64,000 bases of DNA from UBA7239 sp964509075. Its GTDB lineage: Bacteria; Pseudomonadota; Gammaproteobacteria; Pseudomonadales; UBA7239. Shown here piece after piece: positions 54,736-63,495 of the stretch. The notes below the pieces were generated by a model. The model saw nothing but the letters and a program-made list of their open reading frames with translations, searched no databases and was not told the origin of the DNA. Location: the NCBI GenBank assembly GCA_964509075.1, contig CAZDWC010000010.1, positions 99,417 to 163,416 of the forward strand, in the 5' to 3' direction. Made by a program: the position numbers and the translations under genes. Within the stretch, counting starts at the first letter, position 1. The number at the start of each line of letters is the position of its first letter.

Positions 54736-54881
54736 TGCGTGCGATAATCCGGTGCTCTGGCGTGAACGCGAAGTCTACGGGCAGGGTTTCCCCCACGCAA
54801 TGCCCGTTGCACTGGTTATGCCTCTGCACCGCCTATCCCTTACAATGCCAACCTTTCCATTTGCAGGCCTAGAGGCCAGTC

Positions 54882-55274
54882 ATGCAGGATACTGATTACC
54901 TTGGCGCAGTGCGCTGGAACAGCGACGGACTGGTGCCGGCCATTGCCCAGGATCACCGCTCCGGGCGCGTATTGATGGTGGCCTGGATGAACCGCGAGGC
55001 GTTGGCAGAAACCGTGCGCCGGCAGCAGGCGGTGTACTGGTCGCGTTCACGGCAGAAACTCTGGCACAAGGGCGAGGAATCCGGACATGTACAACAGGTG
55101 CATGAAATCCGTCTGGACTGCGACGAGGATGTGATTGTGCTGCAGGTGGAACAGACGGGCGGCATCGCCTGTCACACCGGTCGCGAATCCTGCTTTTATC
55201 GTGTGCTGCAAAATGGCGCATGGGAAACGGTGGATCCGGTGGTGAAAGATCCCACGCATATTTATGGTGCATGA
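54882..55274 (+). CDS. hisI: Phosphoribosyl-AMP cyclohydrolase
   Basis: Histidine pathway enzyme opening the adenine ring of PR-AMP, 130 residues. Signatures: VLMVAWMNREAL near 30, YWSRSRQKLWHKGEESG near 48, and the Zn/Mg-binding DCDEDVIVLQVEQTGGIACHTG stretch (about 77-98). It is a separate polypeptide from hisE, which follows after one base. Confidence 0.97.
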   Translation: MQDTDYLGAVRWNSDGLVPAIAQDHRSGRVLMVAWMNREALAETVRRQQAVYWSRSRQKLWHKGEESGHVQQVHEIRLDCDEDVIVLQVEQTGGIACHTGRESCFYRVLQNGAWETVDPVVKDPTHIYGA

Positions 55275-55275
55275 T

Positions 55276-55608
55276 ATGAGCGATGTGCTCGAAAAACTGA
55301 CAGCAGTACTCGAAATGCGCAAGCGCGATGCCAGCCCGGAGGCATCTTATGTCGCCAGCCTGCACGCCAAGGGCATCGACAAGATTCTCAAGAAAGTCGG
55401 CGAGGAGTGTACGGAGACCATTATTGCGGCCAAGGATGCAGCCGGCGGCGGCGACAAGCAGGCGCTGGTGTATGAAACAGCGGATTTGTGGTTTCACACG
55501 CTGGTCATGCTGTCACATCTCGATCTGTCGGCACGGGATGTGCTGGAGGAGCTGGCGCGTCGCTTTGATCTGTCCGGCCTGGCCGAGAAGGCATCGCGCG
55601 CGGAGTAA
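55276..55608 (+). CDS. hisE: Phosphoribosyl-ATP pyrophosphatase
   Basis: All-alpha NTP pyrophosphatase removing PPi from PR-ATP, 110 residues. Family segments: SYVASLHAKGIDKILKKVGEE near 25 and TETIIAAKDA followed by ETADLWFHTLVML. ATG 55276 is one base after the hisI stop; an in-frame ATG at 55264 would overlap hisI. Confidence 0.96.
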   Translation: MSDVLEKLTAVLEMRKRDASPEASYVASLHAKGIDKILKKVGEECTETIIAAKDAAGGGDKQALVYETADLWFHTLVMLSHLDLSARDVLEELARRFDLSGLAEKASRAE

Positions 55609-55659
55609 GCAGTCATTACCTTTTGCGCATTGGCGCACAACAGTTTTGCGGAGAGTCCC

Positions 55660-55848
55660 ATGTTCAGTATTTCACATCTGGTTGTTGTCCTGGTTATCGT
55701 GGTGCTGCTGTTTGGCACCGGCAAACTGAAATCCATTGGCAGTGATCTCGGCAGCGCGATCAAGGGTTTCAAGAAAGCAGTGGGCGATGACGATGCGAAT
55801 CAGGAAAAAAAGTCGCTGCCCGATGACAGCAAGCCCAAGGGCGAATAA
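55660..55848 (+). CDS. tatA: TatA twin-arginine translocase subunit
   Basis: Pore-forming Tat subunit of 62 residues. An N-terminal membrane helix (about 4-20) is followed by the hinge and amphipathic helix FGTGKLKSIGSDLGSAIKGF, then a charged tail. First gene of tatABC, after hisI-hisE as in Pseudomonas. Confidence 0.96.
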   Translation: MFSISHLVVVLVIVVLLFGTGKLKSIGSDLGSAIKGFKKAVGDDDANQEKKSLPDDSKPKGE

Positions 55849-55868
55849 TTACAAGGCAGGCATCACTC

Positions 55869-56243
55869 ATGTTTGATGTGGGCTTTCTAGAACTTTTGGT
55901 AGTTTTTGTTGTGGCGCTGATTGTGATCGGCCCAGAGCGCATGCCTGAAGCGGTGCGCTCGGCCATGTCGTTCAGCCGCACGCTAAAGCGCACCTTGCAC
56001 AATGCGCGCATGGAAGTCGAGCGACAGATAGGCGCCGATGACATCCGTCGCCAGCTGCACAATGAAGAAATCATGCGCAGCCTCAATGAGTCAAAGGCCG
56101 CAATTCAGAGTGCAGTCAATGAAACCGGCGATGTACTGCAGGCCACAGACAAGGAATTGCGCATAGCCAGTGCGCAACTCACAGCCGCAAAGCCCGCCAG
56201 TGAAATACCGGCAACACCGCCCGCCGGTATCCGCCATGACTGA
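55869..56243 (+). CDS. tatB: TatB twin-arginine translocase subunit
   Basis: A 124-residue protein with the TatB start MFDVGFLELLVVFVVALIVI then GPERMPEAVR (Glu8 and the G-P hinge as in the family), an amphipathic helix and a long coiled-coil tail. It is part of the TatBC signal-peptide receptor. The end overlaps tatC by eight bases. Confidence 0.96.
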   Translation: MFDVGFLELLVVFVVALIVIGPERMPEAVRSAMSFSRTLKRTLHNARMEVERQIGADDIRRQLHNEEIMRSLNESKAAIQSAVNETGDVLQATDKELRIASAQLTAAKPASEIPATPPAGIRHD

Positions 56244-57012
56244 TCACTTGCCCGCACCCCACAGCTCACATCAAGACAACAGTGATCAGGAAATGCCTCT
56301 GGTCGAACATCTGATCGAATTGCGCACCCGCATTCTCAAAAGTGTACTGCTCTTGCTGTTAATGGCGCTGGCATTCATGCCCTTTGCGGCACAGCTGCAC
56401 ACCTGGTTTATTATTCCATTGCAGCAAGCCCTGCCGCAAAACACACAAATGATTGCAACCGGCGCCATATCGCCATTCCTCGCCCCTTTCAAGCTGTCAC
56501 TGTATGCCTCGCTGATGGTGACAGTGCCTTACATTCTTTATCAATTGTGGGCTTTCATCGCACCGGGTTTGTATCGACACGAAAAATCTCTTTACGGTGG
56601 CGTGCTGCTGGCGAGCATCGTCATGTTCTATCTGGGCATGGCTTTCGTCTATTTTGTTGTGTTTCCTGTGCTCTACAGTTTTATGGCCGGTATACAGTTG
56701 CCGGGCGTGGTTTACATGCCGGACATCAATGACAACCTGAGTGTCATGCTGAAAATGTTTTTTGCTTTCGGTGTGGCATTCGAAGTGCCGGTAGTGACAT
56801 TTGTCTTGATCCGCGCCGGCATTGTGTCAGTGGAAAAAATGATCAAGGCTCGCCCCTACGTTATCGTTCTGTGCTTTACCATCGCCATGGTACTGACGCC
56901 GCCCGATGTGCTGTCGCAATGCATGATGGCCGTGCCCATGTGTCTGCTGTTTGAAGTCGGCCTGTTGCTGGGGCGTTTCTCTTCACGACACGTAGCAACG
57001 CATTCGCCGTGA
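56236..57012 (+). CDS. tatC: TatC twin-arginine translocase subunit
   Basis: Six-helix receptor for Tat signal peptides, 258 residues. Signatures: VEHLIELRTRILKSV near 22, YQLWAFIAPGLYRHEK near 103 and FGVAFEVPVVTFVLIRAGIV near 180. A GTG-initiated membrane-protein gene overlaps its stop (GTGA). Confidence 0.97.
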   Translation: MTDHLPAPHSSHQDNSDQEMPLVEHLIELRTRILKSVLLLLLMALAFMPFAAQLHTWFIIPLQQALPQNTQMIATGAISPFLAPFKLSLYASLMVTVPYILYQLWAFIAPGLYRHEKSLYGGVLLASIVMFYLGMAFVYFVVFPVLYSFMAGIQLPGVVYMPDINDNLSVMLKMFFAFGVAFEVPVVTFVLIRAGIVSVEKMIKARPYVIVLCFTIAMVLTPPDVLSQCMMAVPMCLLFEVGLLLGRFSSRHVATHSP

Positions 57013-58736
57013 AGCCTGCCGTGCCGGATAACAGCAAGCTGTTGCAGTTTTTTGCGGGCGGGCTGCTGGCTGCAACACTGCTGTGGTATTGGCAGGCACT
57101 GTGGCACTACCGACTGGATGCCGCCCAGGGTGACGACTTTGTCGACATACTCTGGTTTTTCGAGATTTTTCTCGAGCAGACATCCTGGCAAAACTGCCTC
57201 GATGCATTGCTGCTTGCCAATCACGAACACATCACACTGCTGAACCATCTGCTGTACTGGCTGCAATACAGCATCATCGATGAGGTCAATTTTTATCATT
57301 ACATATTGATAGGCCATATGATTGTGCTGGCTTGTTGCGCAATACTGGCGCGATGGCTTGCCACGCAAACCAGTATATTGTTCGCTTCAGCCATTGCCGT
57401 GAGCTGCTACCTGAACCTGTTTTACTGGGACAGCAGTTTCTGGCCGATGACAGCCATTTCCAATCAGGCGGTGATATTTTTTGCCTTGATGGCGGCCTGG
57501 ATGTACCAGAAAAATCCGGACACCATCGCCGCACCCGTCATATGCGGATTGCTGGCAACCGCCTCGCAATTTAATGGCCTGTGCGTGATTCTCGCATTGC
57601 TACTGGCGCAACTTGCCGAATGCGTGCAGCGACGCTGCTGGCATAACCAGCGCCAGATACTGCAGCTGCTCTGCATTCTGCTTGTCGTCTCTCTGGCGTA
57701 TGCCTGGCGCGAAAATCCCTTCGACGTTCCCAGTCATCTTGACCGGCATGTCCTCTACACAGAACCGGACAAGATACAGGAATACCACCGCATCAAGATC
57801 GAGTTACCTCCTTTTGAGGCGCTGATAAAGCAGCTGGTCAATAATGTGCCCGCAACATTCCCTGTCGTATTGGGCGCCAGCATATGGAGCGATGACCAGG
57901 TACTGCTCGCAATCACAACCGGCATCCTGTTGCTCGTTTTTTTTTCATACAGGGCCTGCAAGAATCCCGAGCAAATCGACCACTTCTCACGCGTCCTGTT
58001 TTTCTTCTGCCTGGCATCAATCGCGCTGATCGCACTGGGAAGAACCTGGTTTTTCGGTCTCGAACAGGCTTTGCTTAGCCGCTACCGCATGTATGCGTTC
58101 CTGATGCTGCTGCTGACAGCCAAACTTTTGCTGCAACAATATCCACAACGCCGAACCGTTTTTCTCCTGCTGCTGATCGGCACACTGATACAAATCAGCA
58201 GCGTGCGCGTTCTCCCGGCTGTTACCGAAAATCGCAAGGATGTTGCCGACTCCTATTATTACTGGTTGATTGATGGCGGGCTCGGCCGCTCCACCATGAC
58301 AGCCTATCCGCACAACCAGGATCTGCGTCTTTTTCATGCCTACGAACGCGGCTACTACAATCCTTACGCGGCCATTGCTACCAGCAGGAAACCGCGACAG
58401 ATTGTTGCAGGCAACGCCGCAATCTGTGCAGAAAAAACCGGCGGTGAAATACAGCTGCAGCAGGTGCAGGCCTGGAGCAAAAAAGCCAGGGCAATTGCTG
58501 CAGAGATCACACTGGATATCGCGGCCCCGGCAACAAGTCATGGACGCGTGATTTTCTGTGATGCGCGGGCCAGCCATGAAGTGACCCTTGATGCAGGCAA
58601 TGTCAACACCGCTACAGGCAAGTATTGGCCGCAAATTATCTTGAAAAAAGATTTGCCGCCCGCAAAATACCGCGTGTTTTGGCAAGCACATGGCGAACAT
58701 TCGCCGGCTTTGCTGGGCGAAATTGTTTTTCCTTGA
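57009..58736 (+). CDS. Polytopic membrane protein coupled to tatC, GT-C-like
   Basis: Unrecognised 575-residue protein with about ten to twelve membrane helices (to about residue 400) and a C-terminal soluble part of roughly 150 residues. The first loop (DDFVDILWFFEIFLEQTSW, then ANHEHITLLNHLLYW) resembles the acidic, His-containing first extracytoplasmic loop of GT-C glycosyltransferases. GTG 57009 overlaps the tatC stop by four bases, so translation is coupled to Tat. The gene is more AT-rich than its neighbours and could be a later insertion. Confidence 0.65.
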   Translation: MKPAVPDNSKLLQFFAGGLLAATLLWYWQALWHYRLDAAQGDDFVDILWFFEIFLEQTSWQNCLDALLLANHEHITLLNHLLYWLQYSIIDEVNFYHYILIGHMIVLACCAILARWLATQTSILFASAIAVSCYLNLFYWDSSFWPMTAISNQAVIFFALMAAWMYQKNPDTIAAPVICGLLATASQFNGLCVILALLLAQLAECVQRRCWHNQRQILQLLCILLVVSLAYAWRENPFDVPSHLDRHVLYTEPDKIQEYHRIKIELPPFEALIKQLVNNVPATFPVVLGASIWSDDQVLLAITTGILLLVFFSYRACKNPEQIDHFSRVLFFFCLASIALIALGRTWFFGLEQALLSRYRMYAFLMLLLTAKLLLQQYPQRRTVFLLLLIGTLIQISSVRVLPAVTENRKDVADSYYYWLIDGGLGRSTMTAYPHNQDLRLFHAYERGYYNPYAAIATSRKPRQIVAGNAAICAEKTGGEIQLQQVQAWSKKARAIAAEITLDIAAPATSHGRVIFCDARASHEVTLDAGNVNTATGKYWPQIILKKDLPPAKYRVFWQAHGEHSPALLGEIVFP

Positions 58737-58754
58737 TTACTCTGGAATTTGCAC

Positions 58755-59162
58755 ATGAAAGACGTTTTTGTAATCCGCAATCATCACGGACTTTTTCTGG
58801 GCAAGCAGGGGCAATGGCTGGATGAGAGCGAACCTGCAGCGGCGTGGCGTTCTCCGCACCGCGACGTAGCACTCAATCATCTGATTGAATGCAATGCGCG
58901 TGATATTGAACAGCGACTGTCGTTACTGCAATGCCCCATGAACGACAAGGATATCCCCCTGCTGGGTGACGCGGAACTACCGGGGAAATCGGCGCCCGTC
59001 ACGTTTGACGAGCCGGAACCCGCGCGTGAACCCGATACTGAAACGAGCGATGCAACGGACATTGATGAGACCGACACCGCGGAAGCTGGACAGAATGACA
59101 TCGTGGAAAGTGCCGCAATGGACAATACAGAATTGCGTGCCGATGATGCCGCCGTCAGTTAA
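58755..59162 (+). CDS. Small acidic hypothetical protein
   Basis: A 135-residue protein. The N-terminal 45 residues (KDVFVIRNHHGLFLGKQGQW then HRDVALNHLIE) look like a compact domain seen in short gammaproteobacterial hypotheticals. The C-terminal 60 residues are low-complexity Asp/Glu/Thr. No signal peptide. ATG 58755 is preferred to a TTG two codons upstream. It lies between the tatC-linked membrane protein and gshA; function unknown. Confidence 0.65.
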   Translation: MKDVFVIRNHHGLFLGKQGQWLDESEPAAAWRSPHRDVALNHLIECNARDIEQRLSLLQCPMNDKDIPLLGDAELPGKSAPVTFDEPEPAREPDTETSDATDIDETDTAEAGQNDIVESAAMDNTELRADDAAVS

Positions 59163-59193
59163 GCTTGTCGCCTGATAGCAGCAGGGCTCGGCC

Positions 59194-60789
59194 GTGAAGG
59201 ATCTCTTCGCACAGCGCGTACAACATCTTCAATTCTCCAGCAACGCTGCGAGCCTGCGCGGCATGCGGCGCGGCATCGAGAAAGAAAGCCTGCGCGTGAC
59301 ACCGGATGGCAAGCTGGCGAACACGCCACATCCGCAACAACTGGGTTCGGCACTGAAACACCCGAACATCACCACCGATTTTTCCGAAGCCTTGCTGGAA
59401 TTCATAACGCCCGCCTGCGACAGCATCGGCGAGTCGCTGGACTGGTTGCAGCGCATACACGCCTACACTTATTCCGTGTTGCAGCAACAAAATGAAAAAC
59501 TGTGGGTAGCCAGCATGCCTTGTGCACTGGATAGCGACTCATCGATTCCGCTGGCGCAATACGGTTCTTCGCCGATTGCTCGCATGAAAACGATTTATCG
59601 CGAAGGTCTGGGTCATCGCTACGGCCGCCTGATGCAGACCATCGCCGGCATTCACTACAATGTGTCATTTCCGGATGCGCTGTGGCTTATCCTGCAGGAG
59701 CAGGCTGGCGACCGCGGTACACTGCAGGATTTCAAGACACAGTCGTATTTCGATCTGATCCGCAACTTTCGCCGCCACATCTGGTTGCTGCTTTATCTTT
59801 TCGGCGCATCGCCTGCTGTGTGCCCGACTTTTGTCAAAGGCCGCCAACACCAATTGCAGGCATTTGATGAGCGGGCGCGCAGTCTGCATTTGCCTTTTGC
59901 CACGACATTGCGCATGGGCGGTCTGGGTTATCAGAGCAATGCGCAATCGTCACTGATGGTGTGTTACAACAATCTTGCCAGCTACATCAAAACCCTGAAA
60001 AAGGGTTTGACGGAATCGTATCCGCCTTACGAACAGATTGGCGTGCGTGATGCAGCAGGACACTACAAACAACTCAGCACCAGCCTGTTGCAAATCGAGA
60101 ACGAGTTCTACAGCACGATCCGCCCGAAACGGGTGACAAAATCCGGCGAAACACCCATTCTGGCGCTGCACGAAAGGGGTGTGGAATACATTGAAGTGCG
60201 CTGTCTGGATCTGAACCCGTTTTTGCCGAATGGCATTGACGAAGAAACCGCACACTTCACTGAAGTGTTCCTGCTGTGGTGTCTGTTGCGCGAGAGCCCG
60301 CCCGCCGATGCTGAAGAGTACCGCCGCATTCTGCACAACCAGACGTGTGCAGTTGAGCGCGGCCGGGATCCTGCATTGCTGCTGCATAGCGGCAATTGCG
60401 AACTAGGTTTGCAGGCATGGTCGCAGTCTTTCTGGCACGAACTGGAGGCTTGTGCCGCATTACTCGATCAAGCCCATGCTTCCTGCCTGTATACAGCCAG
60501 TGTGCGATTGCAGTCGCAACGTCTGCAGGACAGTGAACTGACACCATCTGCCGGCGTACTGCAGCACATGCGCGCGCAGGAGAAATCCTTTTTCCGTCTC
60601 GCTTGTGATTTGTCTTTGCAGCAGGCGCAGTATTTTTCTGCAAGACAACTGCCGGAGTCGCAACAGCAGACCTTCGAAGTTGCCGCCCGCGATTCCCTGC
60701 TGCAGCAGCAAGCGCTGGAAGCGCAGACGGCGGGTGTCAATTTCGAAGAGTACCTGCGCAATTATTATGCGCAGTATGACAAGGTGTAG
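59194..60789 (+). CDS. gshA: Glutamate-cysteine ligase
   Basis: First enzyme of glutathione synthesis (gamma-glutamylcysteine formation), class I gammaproteobacterial type, 531 residues. Signatures: RGMRRGIEKESLRVTPDGKL near 23, DFSEALLEFITP near 62 and EVRCLDLNPFLPNGI near 335. It starts with GTG at 59194, behind GCAGGG. Together with gshB at 10338 the window carries the full pathway. Confidence 0.96.
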   Translation: MKDLFAQRVQHLQFSSNAASLRGMRRGIEKESLRVTPDGKLANTPHPQQLGSALKHPNITTDFSEALLEFITPACDSIGESLDWLQRIHAYTYSVLQQQNEKLWVASMPCALDSDSSIPLAQYGSSPIARMKTIYREGLGHRYGRLMQTIAGIHYNVSFPDALWLILQEQAGDRGTLQDFKTQSYFDLIRNFRRHIWLLLYLFGASPAVCPTFVKGRQHQLQAFDERARSLHLPFATTLRMGGLGYQSNAQSSLMVCYNNLASYIKTLKKGLTESYPPYEQIGVRDAAGHYKQLSTSLLQIENEFYSTIRPKRVTKSGETPILALHERGVEYIEVRCLDLNPFLPNGIDEETAHFTEVFLLWCLLRESPPADAEEYRRILHNQTCAVERGRDPALLLHSGNCELGLQAWSQSFWHELEACAALLDQAHASCLYTASVRLQSQRLQDSELTPSAGVLQHMRAQEKSFFRLACDLSLQQAQYFSARQLPESQQQTFEVAARDSLLQQQALEAQTAGVNFEEYLRNYYAQYDKV

Positions 60790-60813
60790 CGGCACGCCAC
60801 CCTGGCAGTTTTA

Positions 60814-61407
60814 TTAATCGCCAAGGTGCTGGCGCAGGAATGCCAGCATGAAAGAAAAATGCCGCTCCGCCTGCTGGAAGGCGTGATCTCCACCGTATTC
60901 AATGAGTGCCGGGCTGTGGCAAAAATGCGCAGTCGCCTCACGAAAGTCCAGCGTCTCGTCTGCTGTCTGCACCATCAGCAACAATTTCTCCGGCGCAGCG
61001 GGATTGGCAACATAGGCCGCTCGCAAATCATCGACATGTTGTTGCGTCAACACATAGCGCTCCTGCGTGTGAAAATTCTCGTTTTCACCGAGATAGCGGG
61101 ACAGCGTTTCAAAGGGTCGAACCGACGGATTGATCAACACGGCCGGCGCGCTAAACTTTTCCGCCAGATGCACTGCATAAAAACCGCCCAGCGAACTGCC
61201 GATAAAACCAGTCTTGCCTGGCGCGTGCAGTGCAAGCTCTTCGAGTTGCGCAATGGCATCTTGTGGAAAGGGTTTCAGCGCCGGCACGTGCAGGGTAACA
61301 GCCGGGTGGTGTCGGGCAATCCATTGCGAAAACTGTTGCGCCTTGTGTGACTGCGGCGAACTGTTAAAGCCGTGGATATAGACAATCGAAAAGGAGGAGG
61401 TGTGCAT
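60814..61407 (-). CDS. yqiA: YqiA-family esterase
   Basis: Alpha/beta-hydrolase of 197 residues: YIHGFNSSPQSHKAQQF at the N-terminus, nucleophile elbow GSSLGGFYAVHLAEKF near 70, and a C-terminal GGDHAF carrying the catalytic His. The family hydrolyses short acyl esters in vitro; the physiological substrate is unknown. It lies downstream of cpdA as in Pseudomonas and E. coli. Confidence 0.93.
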   Translation of the reverse strand: MHTSSFSIVYIHGFNSSPQSHKAQQFSQWIARHHPAVTLHVPALKPFPQDAIAQLEELALHAPGKTGFIGSSLGGFYAVHLAEKFSAPAVLINPSVRPFETLSRYLGENENFHTQERYVLTQQHVDDLRAAYVANPAAPEKLLLMVQTADETLDFREATAHFCHSPALIEYGGDHAFQQAERHFSFMLAFLRQHLGD

Positions 61408-61461
61408 GCGGGAGCTTGCGTATTACTCAGTGATGGTAGTACTCGAGGACGGCGGTAGTGC

Positions 61462-62283
61462 TCAGTGATGTTCGTAGCCGTAGCCGCGTACAGCGCCGGC
61501 CACACGGATCAGTTCGCCAACGCGCACAACATTGGTGTCAAAGCTACCATCGCTGTGCAAGGTGAACTGGCGATAGGCGGGCGGCAGGTCATCCTCGGCA
61601 TAGTCGTCGCTGTTGCGCTTGAACTGGATGCAGGTGGATGGCGTTGCCAGTAACTGGTAGTGCTGGCGTTGTTGCTGCCATTCCTGGTGAACGTGACCGT
61701 TGCACACCAGTTTCAACTGAGGCGTGCTGTCGAACAGCGCCAACAGCTGGTCGGCATTGGCAATCCGTTGCGGGTCGAGCCATGCGCAACCGACAGGCAG
61801 CAGCGGGTGATGCACAAACACGGCCGCATGCTTGTCAGGATGCTCACGCAATGTCGTTGCCAGCCAGCTGAGTTCGCTTTGCGAGACTGCGCCATTAACC
61901 TCATCTTCTACATGGCTATCGAGCAGCAGGATTTGCCAGTGCGGCAGGATGATTTGCTTGGTGCGCAGGCGATCGTGTGTGCCGATACTCGCCATTGGAG
62001 CCAGATGATCATGGTTGCCCGGCAGCCAGAAAAAGGGGGCCGGCAGTTGCTCAAGTTGTTGCAGCAGCAGGCGATAGGCGCGTTCATCGCCTTCATGGGT
62101 GAGATCGCCGGTCACCAGCACCAGATCCGTCGGCTGGGAAATCTTGCGAATGCCCTGGATGACTTGTTGCAGGCTATCGAACGTATTGACGCCAGACAAC
62201 AGTCTGTCGCGCTGGTTGTGGATATGGCAGTCAGTGATCTGTATCAGTTGCACCGGTGCCTGTTTGTCGACGTGATAAATCAT
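61462..62283 (-). CDS. cpdA: CpdA 3',5'-cAMP phosphodiesterase
   Basis: Calcineurin-like metallophosphoesterase of 273 residues that degrades cAMP. Metal motifs in order: ITDCHIH near 18, VTGDLTHEGDE near 57, PGNHDH near 88, FVHHPL near 158 and NGHVHQEW near 195. ATG 62283 gives the usual start. In Pseudomonas cAMP links the Chp system and Vfr, and a cNMP-domain channel is also in this window. Confidence 0.94.
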   Translation of the reverse strand: MIYHVDKQAPVQLIQITDCHIHNQRDRLLSGVNTFDSLQQVIQGIRKISQPTDLVLVTGDLTHEGDERAYRLLLQQLEQLPAPFFWLPGNHDHLAPMASIGTHDRLRTKQIILPHWQILLLDSHVEDEVNGAVSQSELSWLATTLREHPDKHAAVFVHHPLLPVGCAWLDPQRIANADQLLALFDSTPQLKLVCNGHVHQEWQQQRQHYQLLATPSTCIQFKRNSDDYAEDDLPPAYRQFTLHSDGSFDTNVVRVGELIRVAGAVRGYGYEHH

Positions 62284-62291
62284 GCCGCTCC

Positions 62292-62807
62292 TCACACACC
62301 GCGTTGCAGCGACGGCTGAAAATGCAGTGGAGCCGCATCCAGTGCATGGCCATGCGCCAGACAGTGCGTCAACCACTCGCTGAGCAGTGAATTCCACTGC
62401 TGCTTCTCGTCAGGCATGTGCATGCGCGGATTAGGGTAATCATTGCGCACGGCGATATTGCGCTGGCGCTGGAACGCCATAACTTCGGCCATACGCGCAT
62501 CGTGATAGGCGCGCACCGAGAATTCTGCGCTCAGGCCCCATTCGGAACGGGCGCCGAATTCGGCAATTTCCAGTGTGGTGGTATAGCGCGAGCGCTCAAT
62601 CACGGAAAATTGCAGGCGACGCTGCTGGTCAGCGGCACCCGCCAGACCGATAAAACGGCGATCGCAGCTGGCCATGTCGGGCAGGATTTTCAACAGACGT
62701 GCGTAATTCATTTCGCACTCGGCATGCTGCACGGCCAGGTTCAGGTGTGCCTGCCGCCGCCTGCGCATTGCCATGTCGTTACGTATTATCGAATCCACAC
62801 GCTGCAT
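62292..62807 (-). CDS. yqiB: DUF1249 (YqiB-like) protein
   Basis: A 171-residue protein with the DUF1249 pattern: NLAVQHAECEMNYARLLKIL, YTTTLEIAEFG, VRAYHDARMAEVMAFQ and HMPDEKQQWNSLLSEWLTHC. Start uncertain: ATG 62807 has AAGGA about 11 bases upstream. Met codons at 62774 and 62834 and a GTG at 62870 are alternatives. It lies between nudF and cpdA, the conserved order. Function unknown. Confidence 0.88.
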   Translation of the reverse strand: MQRVDSIIRNDMAMRRRRQAHLNLAVQHAECEMNYARLLKILPDMASCDRRFIGLAGAADQQRRLQFSVIERSRYTTTLEIAEFGARSEWGLSAEFSVRAYHDARMAEVMAFQRQRNIAVRNDYPNPRMHMPDEKQQWNSLLSEWLTHCLAHGHALDAAPLHFQPSLQRGV

Positions 62808-62875
62808 ATCATTCTTGTTCCTTGGCGCCAGCATAGACGAAATCGCCAAGGGACGGAACCCCGCAGCCACGGGGC

Positions 62876-63484
62876 TCAGCCAGCATCAATCTGCTGCAAT
62901 TGCAGCCACTGCAAGGCGATGATGGTGGCTGCATTATTGATCTTGCCTGTGCTCAGGGCGGTGATGGCTTCATCAACAGAAAACAGCGCGAGCCGTATAT
63001 CCTCGCCTTCTTCTGCCAGGCCATAGATGCCGGCGACCTCGTCTGGCAGTTCACACTGTGCGCAGAACAATTGCAGGCGTTCGTCGGTTCCACCGGGGCT
63101 GCTGTAGTAGTGGCAAATCGGCTGCAATTGCCCTGCGTGGATATGCAGCGATGTTTCTTCGGCCACTTCACGCACCGCAACATCAATGGCGCGCTCTCCC
63201 GGCTTTACCATGCCGGCGACAACTTCCCAGACCCAGGCGCCCTGCGCATTGTCGAGACAGCCGATGCGAAACTGTTGTGCCAATGCCACGCGCTGGCGTG
63301 ACGGATCATGCAGCAGCACGCCGACAGAATCTCCGCGCGCAAACAACTCGCGGGTGATGGGCTCACCCCAGCTGCCGTTAAACAATTTGTGGCGCAAGCG
63401 ATAGCGCAGGATGCGAAAGAAACCGCTGAAAGCCGTTTCTTTTGCTGTGATTTCAATGTCATGGCTGGAAAACGGCATTTCCAC
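62876..63484 (-). CDS. nudF: ADP-ribose pyrophosphatase (Nudix)
   Basis: Nudix hydrolase of 202 residues cleaving ADP-ribose to AMP and ribose-5-phosphate. The Nudix box is GMVKPGERAIDVAVREVAEE followed by TSL (about residues 96-118). FYSSPGG-like YYSSPGGTDERL near 133 is typical of NudF. GTG 63484 has AGGA nine bases upstream; ATG 63478 is the alternative. It is 11 bases downstream of thiC. Confidence 0.94.
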   Translation of the reverse strand: MEMPFSSHDIEITAKETAFSGFFRILRYRLRHKLFNGSWGEPITRELFARGDSVGVLLHDPSRQRVALAQQFRIGCLDNAQGAWVWEVVAGMVKPGERAIDVAVREVAEETSLHIHAGQLQPICHYYSSPGGTDERLQLFCAQCELPDEVAGIYGLAEEGEDIRLALFSVDEAITALSTGKINNAATIIALQWLQLQQIDAG

Positions 63485-63495
63485 AAAAACCGATC

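Noticed and set aside
61462..62397. Extended CpdA frame reaching 62397
   Set aside because: The upstream 38 codons overlap the yqiB-like gene and are not conserved in CpdA; ATG 62283 gives the normal start.
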